Source: Streptomyces sp. A0642 (GTDB taxonomy: Bacteria > Actinomycetota > Actinomycetes > Streptomycetales > Streptomycetaceae). Taken from it: a stretch of 64,000 nt of DNA. A model generated the notes under the pieces. The model was given only the letters and a program-made list of their open reading frames with translations, had not been told where the DNA came from and made no database searches. This document shows, one piece after another, positions 43,413-52,188 of this stretch. A program made the translations under genes and the position numbers. Every line of letters begins with the position of its first letter. Within the stretch, counting starts at the first letter, position 1. The stretch covers positions 1-64,000 of the forward strand of contig NZ_SSBL01000004.1 of NCBI RefSeq assembly GCF_004795105.1, written 5' to 3'.

Positions 43413-44495
43413 GGCGAGCTTCAGGTCCTGGGTCAGGGCCTTGTAGGCGGGCTTGGCCGCGTAGTTCTCGTCGAAGAGGTTGGCCGCGCCCTCCCCCTCG
43501 AAGACGCCGGGCACCCACGAGTACTTGTCGGTGAAGCCCCACACGGTGAAGTCGGTGCAGCGGCGGGTGAGCAGGCAGCCGCGGAGCAGCACGTCGTACC
43601 CCTCGGCCTGCGCCTCCTGCTTGGTGCTGTCGGAGGGCATCGGGACGCGGACGTCGGCCTCGGTGATCGCGGTCTCCAGCCCGAGGTCGTCGAACCGCTT
43701 CATGTTGTCGGCGATGTCGTGCGGGGCGTTGTACTGGACGGAGAGGTGTCCCTGGATGCCGACGCCGTCGATGGGTACGTGCTGCTTGCGCAGCTCCACG
43801 ACCAGCTTGTAGAGCGCCGTGCTCTTGGCGTTGACGCCCTCGATGTTGTAGTCGTTGATGAACAGCTTGGCCTTGGGGTCGGCCTGGCGGGCCCACCGGA
43901 AGGCGTCCGCGATGTAGCCGGGGCCGAGCTTGCGCAGCCAGATGCTGTCGCGCAGGGTGCCGTCGTCGTTGAAGGCCTCGTTGACGACGTCCCACTGCCA
44001 GATCCGGCCCTTGAAGTGGCCGGCCTCGTCGGTGATGTGCTTGCGCAGGATGGCGCGCAGTTCGCCGGCACTGAAGTCGCCCTCGGTCAGCCAGGCCGGC
44101 AGCTGGTTGTGCCAGAGCAGGGTGTGGCCGCGCACCAGCTGCCCGTTGGCCCTGGCGAAGTCGACCAGCTCGTCCGCAGCCGCCCAGTCGTACGTGCCCC
44201 GCTCCTTCTCGACGACCTCCCACTTCATGACGTTCTCGGGGGTGACGGAGGTGAACTCGCTCGCCGTCTTGGCGCGGTAGGGCGCGTCGTCCGCGAGGGC
44301 CGCCATGTCGACGGCCGTGCCGATGCGCAGGTCGGCCCGGAGGCCGAGGGCTCCCAGACTGCCGGCGGCGGGGAGCTTCGGCTTCCCGTGCGAGCCGGAG
44401 TGCTCGGGGGCGGCCGAGGCGCTGAGGGTGAAGGAGGAAACGAGCAGGGCCGCGGCGGCGGTGCCGATCATGGCGGCCTGGGCTGTCTTGCGCAT
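43398..44495 (-). CDS. Secreted GH10 endo-1,4-beta-xylanase
   Basis: A 365-aa exported xylanase. A Sec signal peptide ends near SASA-AP (residue 29). The GH10 barrel follows: SVTPENVMKWE near 83-93, LLWHNQLPAWL near 126, the acid/base Glu173 in WDVVNEAFND and the nucleophile Glu279 in AITEADVRVP. There is no carbohydrate-binding module. It cuts the xylan backbone outside the cell. A CGAAAGTTTCG palindrome (44571-44581) lies 76 bp upstream, inside a terminator-like hairpin. It starts the xylanase, enolase, symporter, GH115 run on the minus strand. Confidence 0.92.
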   Translation of the reverse strand: MRKTAQAAMIGTAAAALLVSSFTLSASAAPEHSGSHGKPKLPAAGSLGALGLRADLRIGTAVDMAALADDAPYRAKTASEFTSVTPENVMKWEVVEKERGTYDWAAADELVDFARANGQLVRGHTLLWHNQLPAWLTEGDFSAGELRAILRKHITDEAGHFKGRIWQWDVVNEAFNDDGTLRDSIWLRKLGPGYIADAFRWARQADPKAKLFINDYNIEGVNAKSTALYKLVVELRKQHVPIDGVGIQGHLSVQYNAPHDIADNMKRFDDLGLETAITEADVRVPMPSDSTKQEAQAEGYDVLLRGCLLTRRCTDFTVWGFTDKYSWVPGVFEGEGAANLFDENYAAKPAYKALTQDLKLAAGRD

Positions 44496-44570
44496 GACAT
44501 ATCCCTTTCGGTGGGCGCGCCTCCCCGGAATTCGAGTGCCGGGATCGACGCGCGTGCGATGAAGATGCTT

Positions 44571-44581
44571 CGAAAGTTTCG
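44571..44581. promoter_or_regulatory. CGAAAGTTTCG palindrome before the xylanase gene
   Basis: A symmetric 11-bp element (5-bp arms, one-base centre) 76-86 bp before the GH10 start. The same CGAA-n-TTTCG pattern appears before the importer operon (50290-50300). It is probably an operator of the LacI regulator at 50427-51485. Confidence 0.6.
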
Positions 44582-44635
44582 TGAGCCTCCCCGCATCCGG
44601 GCGGGACGTGCGCGTGGTGCGGGGGGCTCACGAAA
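44577..44635 (-). terminator. Long hairpin after GH3, overlapping the GH10 operator
   Basis: TTTCGTGAGCCTCCCCGCA (44577-44595) pairs with TGCGGGGGGCTCACGAAA (44618-44635) with one bulge, 30 bp after the GH3 stop. It probably ends the importer-GH3 transcript. The left arm shares TTTCG with the GH10 operator palindrome. Confidence 0.7.
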
Positions 44636-44665
44636 GGGATGGTGCGGCTGTGCGGGCGGTGCCGG

Positions 44666-47080
44666 TCAGTGCGCGGCCGGCTCCGGTACGGGGGCGGGCT
44701 CGACCGAGGCGCCGCAGGCGAGCCGTCGCGTGTGGTCGACGACGCGCTCGGGTCCGGTCAGCCGGAGCCTCAGGGTCCGGCGGACGTCGGCCGTGTCGCT
44801 GGAGGCGGCGAGCCGCAGTTCCAGCTCGCCGGGCTCGACGACGCGACGGCCGCCTATGCCGGTGAAGGACGCCAGGTCCGCGTGGAAGCGGAACCGGACC
44901 CTGGCCGCCGCTCCGGCGGCCAGCGGCACCCGGGTGTAGCCGATGAGCCGCGCCTGCGGACGGGTGATCTGGGCCACCGGGTCGTGCAGGTAGAGCTGCA
45001 CCACCTCGGCGCCGTCGCGCTCCCCCGTGTTGCGGACCGTGACCTCGATGTCCGCGGAGCCGTCGGTGGTGATCTCGGCCGGTTCCGGGTCGCCCTGCTC
45101 CCAGTCGAAGGTCGTGTACGAGAGGCCGTGCCCGAAGGGGTAGAGCGGTGTGGGGTCCAGGTTGCTGACCCCGCTCACCAGCCCCAGCGGCGGCTGGAGA
45201 TACGTCCACGGCTGACCGCCCGGACCCTGCGGAACGCTCACCGGGAGCCGGCCCGACGGGTTGACCCGGCCGGAGAGCACCCCGGCCAGCGCCGGACCGC
45301 CCTCCTCACCCGGGAAGAACGTCTGCACGACGGCCGCCGTACGGTCCGCCCAGCGTCCCAGCCCGTACGGGCGGCCCGCCAGCAGCACCAGGACCACCGG
45401 GGTGCCGGTGGCCAGCAGCGCGTCGAGGAGTTCGCCCTGCACGCCGGGGAGTGACAGATCGGCCGCGTCGCAGCCCTCGCCGGAGGTGCCGCGGCCGAAG
45501 AGACCGGCCCGGTCGCCGAGCACGGCGACGCAGACATCGGCGTCCGCGGCGAGCCGGGCGGCCTCCGCGATGTGCGAGGTGTCCGTTCCGTCCACCTCGC
45601 AGCCGGCGGCGAAGCCGATGCCGGAGCCGGGGAACTCCCCGCGCAGCGCCTCGAGCACCGTGGGCACGTCGATCCCCCGCTCGAACTCGGGGTGCGAGAC
45701 GCCGACGTGGCTGGGGAAGGAGTAGCAGCCGAGCATGGCCAGCGCGTCGTCGGCGCGGGGCCCGACCACGGCGATCCGCCCGGCGTCCCGCAGCGGCAGC
45801 GTGCCGCCGGGGTTGGCGAGCAGGACACAGGCCTGTTCGGCGAGCTCCCGGGCCAGGGCCCGGTTCTCCGGGGGGTCGAGGTCGACGGTGTCGCGGACCT
45901 GCTCCGGCTCCGCGCCCTTCAGTACGGCGGGCAGCGGCGACCAGTCGGGGTCGAGCAGTCCGAGTTCGCACTTCTGGAGCAGGACGCGGCGCAGGGCCCG
46001 GTCGACGAGCGCCTCGTCCACCGTCCCCTCCCGTACGGCGGCGACGAGGACGTCGCCGTAACTGCGGACGGTGGGCAGTTCCACGTCGACGCCGGCGCCC
46101 AGGGCGAGCCGGGCGGCGTCCGCGCGGTCGGCGGCGACCTTGTGCAGGGTCTCCAGGAAGCCGATGCCGAAGTAGTCGGCGACCACGGTCCCGTCGAAGC
46201 CCCAGGTGTCGCGGAGGAGCCCGGTGAGCAGGGCCGGGTCGGCGGCGGCGGGCAGGCCGTCGATCTCGGCGTACGAGTGCATCACCGAGCGCGCCCCGCC
46301 CTCCAGCAGCGCCATCTCGAAGGGCGGCAGGATCACGTCCGCCATCTCACGGGCCCCGGCCCGCACCGGTGAGAGGTTGCGCGCGCCGGCGGAGGCCGCG
46401 TATCCGGCGAAGTGCTTGAGGGTCGCGATGATGCCCGCGGACTCCAGTCCGCGGACGTAGGCGGTGCCGATGGTGGCCACCAGATAGGGGTCCTCGCCGA
46501 TGGTCTCCTCGACCCGGCCCCAGCGCAGGTCTCGCACCACGTCCAGAACGGGCGCCAGCCCTTGGTGGACACCGACGGCACGCATGTCGGCGCCGATCCG
46601 GCGGGCCATCTCGGCCACCAGCTCCGGGTTCCAGGCCGCCCCCCACGACAACGGGACGGGGTAGGCGGTGGCGCCCCAGGCGGTGAACCCGGCCAGACAC
46701 TCCTCGTGGGCGAGGGCCGGGATGCCGAAGCGTCCCGCCTCGACGATCCGGCCCTGGGCGCGGGCCAGGCCGAGGGCGCCGACGCCGGGGTCGACCGGGG
46801 CGGTGCCGAAGGGCCGGGTGAGCTGGCCGAGGCCACGGGTGGTCAGGTCGCCGAAGTCGACGTCGTCGACCATGTCGTTCTGGTGCGGCGCGACCCCGTC
46901 GCCGTCGGCGTCGGCGCCCACCCAGATTCCGTACAGCTGCGCGGCCTTCTCCTCCAGGGTCATCCGGGGGATCAGATCGGCCACCCGCTCCTCGGGGGTG
47001 CGGGAGGGGTCGCGCCAGGGGCCGTCGACGGCCGCGGCCGCTCCTGTGCTGCGGGCATGCGGGACTGCGGGGATTGCCAT
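44666..47080 (-). CDS. GH3 beta-xylosidase / beta-glucosidase (intracellular)
   Basis: An 804-aa GH3 enzyme with no signal peptide. The N-terminal barrel has KHFAGY (Lys222-His223) and the nucleophile Asp302 in GTVVADYFG; the alpha/beta sandwich has PLRDAGRIAVVGPRADDA and YPFGHGLSYTTF, and a fibronectin-III-like domain ends the protein. It follows the sugar importer on the same strand, as in the bxlEFGA operon of Streptomyces, so the likely role is hydrolysis of imported xylobiose and xylo-oligosaccharides to xylose. I place the start at the second ATG (47080); one 7 codons earlier lacks a ribosome site. Confidence 0.87.
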   Translation of the reverse strand: MAIPAVPHARSTGAAAAVDGPWRDPSRTPEERVADLIPRMTLEEKAAQLYGIWVGADADGDGVAPHQNDMVDDVDFGDLTTRGLGQLTRPFGTAPVDPGVGALGLARAQGRIVEAGRFGIPALAHEECLAGFTAWGATAYPVPLSWGAAWNPELVAEMARRIGADMRAVGVHQGLAPVLDVVRDLRWGRVEETIGEDPYLVATIGTAYVRGLESAGIIATLKHFAGYAASAGARNLSPVRAGAREMADVILPPFEMALLEGGARSVMHSYAEIDGLPAAADPALLTGLLRDTWGFDGTVVADYFGIGFLETLHKVAADRADAARLALGAGVDVELPTVRSYGDVLVAAVREGTVDEALVDRALRRVLLQKCELGLLDPDWSPLPAVLKGAEPEQVRDTVDLDPPENRALARELAEQACVLLANPGGTLPLRDAGRIAVVGPRADDALAMLGCYSFPSHVGVSHPEFERGIDVPTVLEALRGEFPGSGIGFAAGCEVDGTDTSHIAEAARLAADADVCVAVLGDRAGLFGRGTSGEGCDAADLSLPGVQGELLDALLATGTPVVLVLLAGRPYGLGRWADRTAAVVQTFFPGEEGGPALAGVLSGRVNPSGRLPVSVPQGPGGQPWTYLQPPLGLVSGVSNLDPTPLYPFGHGLSYTTFDWEQGDPEPAEITTDGSADIEVTVRNTGERDGAEVVQLYLHDPVAQITRPQARLIGYTRVPLAAGAAARVRFRFHADLASFTGIGGRRVVEPGELELRLAASSDTADVRRTLRLRLTGPERVVDHTRRLACGASVEPAPVPEPAAH

Positions 47081-47131
47081 GGGGGCAGGGGTTCCTCTCA
47101 TGAGTACGGTGGCGCGGGGCGGCGTGGAGCG

Positions 47132-48025
47132 CTACTTGCCGCCCACCCCCATCAGTCCGTTGACCAGTGCCTTGCGTGCCACGAGGTACACGGCGAAGAT
47201 CGGCACGACGGAGAGCACGATCGCGGCCAGGACGGCGGGCACGTTGACCCCGAACTGGGACATGAAGTTGAAGAGGCCCAGCGTGAGCACCCGGTTCTCC
47301 TCCGACTGCGTCAGGATCAGCGGGAACAGGAACCCGTTCCACGCCTGGAGAGCCGTGTAGATGGCCACGGTGCTGATGCCCGCCTTGGACATCGGGATCG
47401 CCAGCTGCCACAGCATCCGCAGGGGGCTCGCGCCGTCGAGCGCCATCGCCTCGTACATCTCCTCGGAGACGTCACGCATGGTGCCGCTGAGGATCAGCAC
47501 GGCCACCGGCATCGCGAACGCGGCGGTCGGCAGGATGATGGCCGGCAGGCTGTCGTACAGACCCATCTTGCTGATCAGCAGGTACAGCGGCACGATCACG
47601 GCCTGCGCGGGGATGGCCACGCCGAGCAGGAAGGTCCGGAAGGCGAGCGAGGAGAGCCGGCTGCGGGTCCGTACCGCGACGTACGCGACGGGCACCGAGA
47701 GCAGCAGGACGATGGCCACCGTGGCCACGGCGACGATGGCCGTGTTGGTGAGCATCGTGGAGAAACCGCTGTCGAGCACGGTGCGGTAGTTGTCGAGCGT
47801 CGGGTCGGTCGGGACGGCCAGCGGATCGCCGTTGAGTGCCTCGTCCTGGTGCATGAGCGACGAGGAGACCAGCGTGTAGAGCGGGACGATGACGAGCAGC
47901 AGCCAGACCAGCGAGCCCAGGCCGGCCAGGGGGTTGCCCCACTTCCGGCGGCGCCGGGCGGCGGCCAGCCGGCTCCGGGTCACGGGCGACGCGGGGCGTG
48001 CCACGGGGCGGGTGTCGATTGACAT
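47132..48025 (-). CDS. Carbohydrate ABC transporter permease (MalG type)
   Basis: A 297-aa permease with six membrane segments. The cytoplasmic EAA loop is seen in YEAMALDGASPLRMLWQLAIP near residue 195-215. It pairs with the MalF-type permease encoded just upstream (4-bp gap). The gene order substrate-binding protein, MalF-type, MalG-type, GH3 matches the xylobiose operon bxlE-bxlF-bxlG-bxlA. No ATPase gene is present: such Streptomyces importers use a shared MsiK-type ATPase encoded elsewhere. Confidence 0.9.
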   Translation of the reverse strand: MSIDTRPVARPASPVTRSRLAAARRRRKWGNPLAGLGSLVWLLLVIVPLYTLVSSSLMHQDEALNGDPLAVPTDPTLDNYRTVLDSGFSTMLTNTAIVAVATVAIVLLLSVPVAYVAVRTRSRLSSLAFRTFLLGVAIPAQAVIVPLYLLISKMGLYDSLPAIILPTAAFAMPVAVLILSGTMRDVSEEMYEAMALDGASPLRMLWQLAIPMSKAGISTVAIYTALQAWNGFLFPLILTQSEENRVLTLGLFNFMSQFGVNVPAVLAAIVLSVVPIFAVYLVARKALVNGLMGVGGK

Positions 48026-48029
48026 CTCG

Positions 48030-48959
48030 TCACATACCTTCCCGGGTGGACCGCATGTTCCCGAAGCCGCTGAAGCGGACCAGGATCAGCGACAGGGCGG
48101 TGGCCACCACGACCAGGGCCGTGGCGATCGCCGCGGCGTAGCCGAGGTCGTAGGTCTGGAAGCCGGTCCGGTACATCAGATACGGCAGCACGGTGGTGTC
48201 CGTGCCGGGACCGCCCTTGGTCATGATCAGCACGGTGTCGAAGTACGTCAGCGAGCCGACGATCATCAGGACCGAGGAGGTCGTGATGGTGTTGCGCAGT
48301 TGCGGCAGGGTGATGTGGAAGAACTGGCGGAGCATGCCGGCGCCGTCGATCTCCGCGGCCTGGTACAGGACCTGGGGGATCTGCCGGGTGCCGCCCTGGT
48401 AGATCAGGGTGTGGAACGGCATGAACTGCCAGCCGCCGACGAAGGCCACGGTGAGCAGCGCGCCGGTGGACGAGCCCATGATGTTCGGATCGATGCCGAA
48501 CCAGGGTCCGATCGTCTTGATGACACCGAAGTTGGGGTCGAGCAGCGCGTGGAACAGCATCGCGATGGCCGTGGTGGAGAGCAGCAGCGGGATGAAGAAG
48601 ACCGCCGAGAGCACGGCCCGGCTGCGCTGCCTGCCCGCCGCCCAGACGCCGAGCAGCAGCGCCACCGGGGTCTGGAACGCCCAGCTGATCGTGGTGAGGA
48701 GCAGGCTGAGCCACGCGGCCTGCCGGAACTCCGGGTCCTTGAACAGCCGGGTCCAGTTGTCCGCGCCGACGGGTGTCGGGGAGTTCAGCCCGTCCCAGTG
48801 GCAGAAGGAGAGGTAGACGGCGATCGCGAGTGGGACGATCGCGAAGAGGGCGAAGAAGAGGATGCCGGGCACCGCCCAGGCGACCGGGGGGCGGCCGACG
48901 TTACCGGCGGCCGCCTTCCTTCCTCCGCGCACCTTTTTGTACGAAGAGACGTGGGACAT
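48030..48959 (-). CDS. Carbohydrate ABC transporter permease (MalF type)
   Basis: A 309-aa permease with six membrane segments, an EAA-like loop (YQAAEIDGAGMLRQFFHITLPQL near residue 200) and the typical NWTRLFKDPEFRQA region after the first helix. Encoded 2 bp after the binding protein and 4 bp before the second permease, so the genes are co-transcribed. Confidence 0.9.
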   Translation of the reverse strand: MSHVSSYKKVRGGRKAAAGNVGRPPVAWAVPGILFFALFAIVPLAIAVYLSFCHWDGLNSPTPVGADNWTRLFKDPEFRQAAWLSLLLTTISWAFQTPVALLLGVWAAGRQRSRAVLSAVFFIPLLLSTTAIAMLFHALLDPNFGVIKTIGPWFGIDPNIMGSSTGALLTVAFVGGWQFMPFHTLIYQGGTRQIPQVLYQAAEIDGAGMLRQFFHITLPQLRNTITTSSVLMIVGSLTYFDTVLIMTKGGPGTDTTVLPYLMYRTGFQTYDLGYAAAIATALVVVATALSLILVRFSGFGNMRSTREGM

Positions 48960-48961
48960 TG

Positions 48962-50275
48962 TTACTTGACGGCCTTCATCGCGGCGACGAACTGTTCCGG
49001 GGTCGACTTGCCGGCGAACAGCTTGCTGATCTCGGTGAGCAGCGGGGTGGCGTACCGGGACTCCAGTGCCTGGTCCCAGGAGAGGGTGAAGTCCGGGGCC
49101 TTCTGGACCATGTCGTACTGGTCGGTGGCGAACTTCGGGTTGGGCGAGCCGCTCAGCATCGAGGCGGCGTTCGACGTGGTCGGGACGTCACCGTTGTCGA
49201 CGAGCGCCTTGCTGTAGGACTTGGCCGCCATGGCCTTCAGGAACGCTATCGCCGCGTCCTTGTGCTTGGTCCTGGCGTTGACCGACCAGTAGTTGGTGGG
49301 GTTGCCCACCACGTTCGCCGCGTCACCGACGCCGCCGGCCACGGTCGGGAACGCCGTCCAGCCGAGGTCCTTCTTGGCGAACTCGGGCGCCTTGCCCAGC
49401 TGCGTCGAGTACTCCCACGAGCCCATCAGGTGCATGGCGGCCTTGCCCTTGTTGAGCAGGGTGGGCGCGCCTCCGTTGCCGTAGTCGACGGAGTTGAAGT
49501 TCTTGCCGAAGGCGCCGTCGTCGACGAGCTGCTTGACGGTCTGGGCCGTCTTGAGCACGGCCGGGTCGCCCCAGCCGGAGGTGTCGCCGTTCTGGATCTT
49601 CCGGAAGACGTCGGGGCCGCCGATCCGGTCCAGCAGGTACTCCATCCACATCAGCTCGGGCCACTTGTCGGAGCCGCCGAGGGCGAACGGGGTGATGCCC
49701 TTGCCCTTGAAGGTGGTGATGGCCTTCTGCAGGTCCTCCCACGTCTTGGGGGGCTCGATGTGGTTCTCGGCGAAGAGGGCCTTGTTGTAGAAGAGCATCA
49801 CGGGCTGCATGCCGCGCATGGGGATGCCGTAGGTCTTCCCGTCGAGGCCACCGGCGGTGACGATCGACGGCAGGAAGCCGTCCTTGAGCGTGGCGTCGTT
49901 CTTCACCGTCGACGTGAGGTCGACCAGCTGGTTGGCTTCGACGTACGGCTTGATGGAGCCGCCGCCCCAGTTGAAGAAGATGTCGGGGGCGCTCGGGGAG
50001 CCCATGGCGCTCCGCAGCTTGTTGACGTATTCGGTGCCCGGAACCGGAACGAGCTTGACCTTGACCTTCGAGGTCTTGTTGAACTCCTTGACCGCGGCTT
50101 CCTGCACCTTGACCGCGTCGTCGCCGTAGACGTACGCGGTGAGGGTGCCGCCGCCGTCACCGCCGCCGCCGCCGTTCGACCCGCAGCCCGCGAGCACGCC
50201 TGCCATGACCATGGCCGCACCCGCTGCGGTCAGTCTCGCCGCACGCGTACTCTGAGTGAATATTCCCGACCCCAT
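48962..50275 (-). CDS. Extracellular sugar-binding lipoprotein of the xylo-oligosaccharide importer
   Basis: A 437-aa solute-binding protein (family 1). The lipobox MAGVLAGC lies near residue 30, followed by a Gly-rich linker and the binding domain ([48 protein letters not shown]). It captures oligosaccharides outside the membrane for the two permeases. By synteny (divergent LacI gene, two permeases, GH3) it is the counterpart of BxlE, which binds xylobiose and xylotriose. The ATG at 50273-50275 has AGAGG upstream, and an operator-like palindrome lies 15-25 bp before it. Confidence 0.88.
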   Translation of the reverse strand: MGSGIFTQSTRAARLTAAGAAMVMAGVLAGCGSNGGGGGDGGGTLTAYVYGDDAVKVQEAAVKEFNKTSKVKVKLVPVPGTEYVNKLRSAMGSPSAPDIFFNWGGGSIKPYVEANQLVDLTSTVKNDATLKDGFLPSIVTAGGLDGKTYGIPMRGMQPVMLFYNKALFAENHIEPPKTWEDLQKAITTFKGKGITPFALGGSDKWPELMWMEYLLDRIGGPDVFRKIQNGDTSGWGDPAVLKTAQTVKQLVDDGAFGKNFNSVDYGNGGAPTLLNKGKAAMHLMGSWEYSTQLGKAPEFAKKDLGWTAFPTVAGGVGDAANVVGNPTNYWSVNARTKHKDAAIAFLKAMAAKSYSKALVDNGDVPTTSNAASMLSGSPNPKFATDQYDMVQKAPDFTLSWDQALESRYATPLLTEISKLFAGKSTPEQFVAAMKAVK

Positions 50276-50289
50276 GACCGCACCTCTGT

Positions 50290-50320
50290 CGAATGTTTCG
50301 GCCCTGCTTGCGAATGTTGC
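50290..50320. promoter_or_regulatory. Operator-like repeats before the importer operon
   Basis: CGAATGTTTCG (50290-50300) is followed 21 bp later by CGAATGTTGC (50311-50320). The first matches the CGAAAGTTTCG site before the xylanase gene. It lies in the 151-bp gap between the importer operon and the divergent lacI gene and may serve both. Confidence 0.55.
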
Positions 50321-50413
50321 CGGAACCGTACGGTCGCGTTTCGGGCCAGTCAAGAGGTCCGGACAAGGGAATTTTCCTCGGGGGCCCACCCACCCCTCCT
50401 TGCGGCGGGCAGT

Positions 50414-50419
50414 TACGAT
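50414..50419 (+). promoter_or_regulatory. -10 box (TACGAT) of the xylan lacI gene
   Basis: TACGAT, a 7-nt spacer, then the ATG at 50427 with no Shine-Dalgarno sequence: a leaderless promoter. Confidence 0.55.
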
Positions 50420-50426
50420 TCCCTGT

Positions 50427-51485
50427 ATGAGCCCCGCAAACGTCCAGTCACATCAGGAGAATGCGCCTGCCGGCGAGTCGTCGGACGGCACCGCCACGTT
50501 GGCGGAAATCGCCCGGGCGGCCGGAGTCTCGGCTCCGACAGTTTCGAAAGTGCTGAACGGGCGGGCCGATGTCGCCCCCGGCACCCGCACCAAGGTCGAG
50601 GAGCTGTTGCTGCTGCACGGCTACCGCCGCAGACGCGGCTCCACGACCCAGTCGCAGCTGATCGACCTGGTCTTCCACGAGCTGGACAGCGCGTGGGCCA
50701 TGGAGGTCGTGCGCGGCGTGGAGAACGTGGCGCGCGAAGAGGGGCTGAGCCTGGTGCTCTCGGAGAGCGCGGGCCGTCTCACCCCCGGGCAGACCTGGGT
50801 GGACGGCGTGCTGGCCCGCAGGCCGGTCGGGGTGATCCTGGTCCTGTCGGACCTCACCGCCGCCCAGCGCGCCCAGCTGACCAGCCGCAACATCCCGTAC
50901 GCGGTGGTCGACCCGGCCGGCGACCCCGGCGACGACATCCCGTCCGTCGGGACGACGAACTGGCAGGGCGGCCTCGCCGCCACCCGCCACCTCACCGGGC
51001 TCGGACACCGCCGGATCGGGGTCATCAGCGGCCCGTCGCGCATGATGTGCAGCCGCGCCCGGGTGGACGGCTACCGCGCCGCCCTGGAGACCGCGGGCCT
51101 GCCGATCGATCCCGCCCTGTTCCGCGAGGGCGAGTTCCAGCACGAGGCCGGCTACACCGCGGGCCTGGAACTGCTGCGCATGGAGGACCGGCCGACGGCC
51201 GTCTTCGCCGGGAACGACCTGCAGGCGCTCGGCGTGTACGAGGCCGCGCGGGAACTGGGGCTGCGCATCCCCGAGGACCTCAGCGTGATCGGTTTCGACG
51301 ACCTGCCGCTCACCCGGTGGATCGGGCCGCCGCTGACCACGGTGCGCCAGCCGCTGATAGAGATGGCCGAGACCGCCGCCCGGCTGGTCCTCGACCTCGG
51401 CCGGGGCCGGCAGCCCGCGACCACCCGCGTCGACCTGGCCACCAATCTGGTCGTACGCAGCAGCACGGCGGCCCCCGGCCGCTGA
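50427..51485 (+). CDS. LacI family transcriptional regulator (xylan locus, BxlR-like)
   Basis: A 352-aa LacI/GalR regulator. The HTH is [23 protein letters not shown] (about residues 27-49), followed by the sensor domain with [11 protein letters not shown] and [23 protein letters not shown]. It is divergent from the importer-GH3 operon. By analogy with BxlR it should repress that operon and the xylanase gene by binding CGAA-n-TTTCG sites until xylobiose or xylose is present. Its message looks leaderless. Confidence 0.88.
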   Translation: MSPANVQSHQENAPAGESSDGTATLAEIARAAGVSAPTVSKVLNGRADVAPGTRTKVEELLLLHGYRRRRGSTTQSQLIDLVFHELDSAWAMEVVRGVENVAREEGLSLVLSESAGRLTPGQTWVDGVLARRPVGVILVLSDLTAAQRAQLTSRNIPYAVVDPAGDPGDDIPSVGTTNWQGGLAATRHLTGLGHRRIGVISGPSRMMCSRARVDGYRAALETAGLPIDPALFREGEFQHEAGYTAGLELLRMEDRPTAVFAGNDLQALGVYEAARELGLRIPEDLSVIGFDDLPLTRWIGPPLTTVRQPLIEMAETAARLVLDLGRGRQPATTRVDLATNLVVRSSTAAPGR

Positions 51486-51494
51486 CCATGTCGG

Positions 51495-51523
51495 TTGCGA
51501 CCGCGGTGGGACGTGGCTACCGT
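51495..51523 (+). promoter_or_regulatory. Promoter of the GNAT gene at 51532
   Basis: -35 TTGCGA (51495-51500), 17-bp spacer, -10 TACCGT (51518-51523), then the ATG 8 nt later. A well-formed leaderless promoter. Confidence 0.5.
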
Positions 51524-51531
51524 CGCGCGGC

Positions 51532-52056
51532 ATGAAGACTCCTGTCCTGCACACGCGGCGGTTGCTGCTGGAACCGTACGCACCCGCCGACGAGGAGGAC
51601 TTCGTCGCACTGTTCCAGGACGCCGGGGTGGGGCGCTGGATGGGCGACGGCGTGAACGCGGAGGCCGAGGACCGCGCGTTGTTCGGCCGTCTCTTCACGA
51701 AGGTGTACGCGCAGGACCTGTTCGGCGTCTGGGTGGTGCGGCACGAGGGGCGCACGGTCGGGCACGCGGAGATCAAGCCGTCCCCCACTCCCGGCGTCGA
51801 CGGGCACGAGATCGTCTACGCGGTGGCCCCGGCGGCGTGGGGGCGGGGGCTGGGCACCGAGATCGCCCGGACGCTGGTCGCCCACGGCTTCGGCGCCCTG
51901 GGCCTGACCGAAGTGCACGCGACGGTGAACGCCGCCAACGAGCCGTCGCTCGCCCTGCTGGACCGGATCGGCTTCCGTCATGTCCGTGACCTCACCGAGG
52001 ACGACGGAGGCACGACCCGCCTCCTGACCCGGACGAAGGGGCCCGAGGGGCTCTGA
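51532..52056 (+). CDS. GNAT family N-acetyltransferase (RimJ/RimL type)
   Basis: A 174-aa acetyltransferase. It starts LHTRRLLLEPYAPAD, as RimJ/RimL proteins do, with the acetyl-CoA loop VAPAAWGRGLGTEIARTL near residues 98-115 and NAANEPSLALLDRIGFRH near 136. The substrate is unknown; N-terminal protein acetylation or small-molecule modification are possible. It has its own leaderless promoter and is unlikely to belong to the xylan unit. Confidence 0.85.
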   Translation: MKTPVLHTRRLLLEPYAPADEEDFVALFQDAGVGRWMGDGVNAEAEDRALFGRLFTKVYAQDLFGVWVVRHEGRTVGHAEIKPSPTPGVDGHEIVYAVAPAAWGRGLGTEIARTLVAHGFGALGLTEVHATVNAANEPSLALLDRIGFRHVRDLTEDDGGTTRLLTRTKGPEGL

Positions 52057-52188
52057 GGCCGCCCGGCGGCCGAGACCCGTCGCCCGCCGCGGAAGCGGCG
52101 GTGTCCGGAGCCGTCCTGCGCGCCGCTGTCAGTGGCCGGGTGCAGACTGGCCCGTATCCGGCACAACGGCGTCTCGGGAGGTTCGGTC

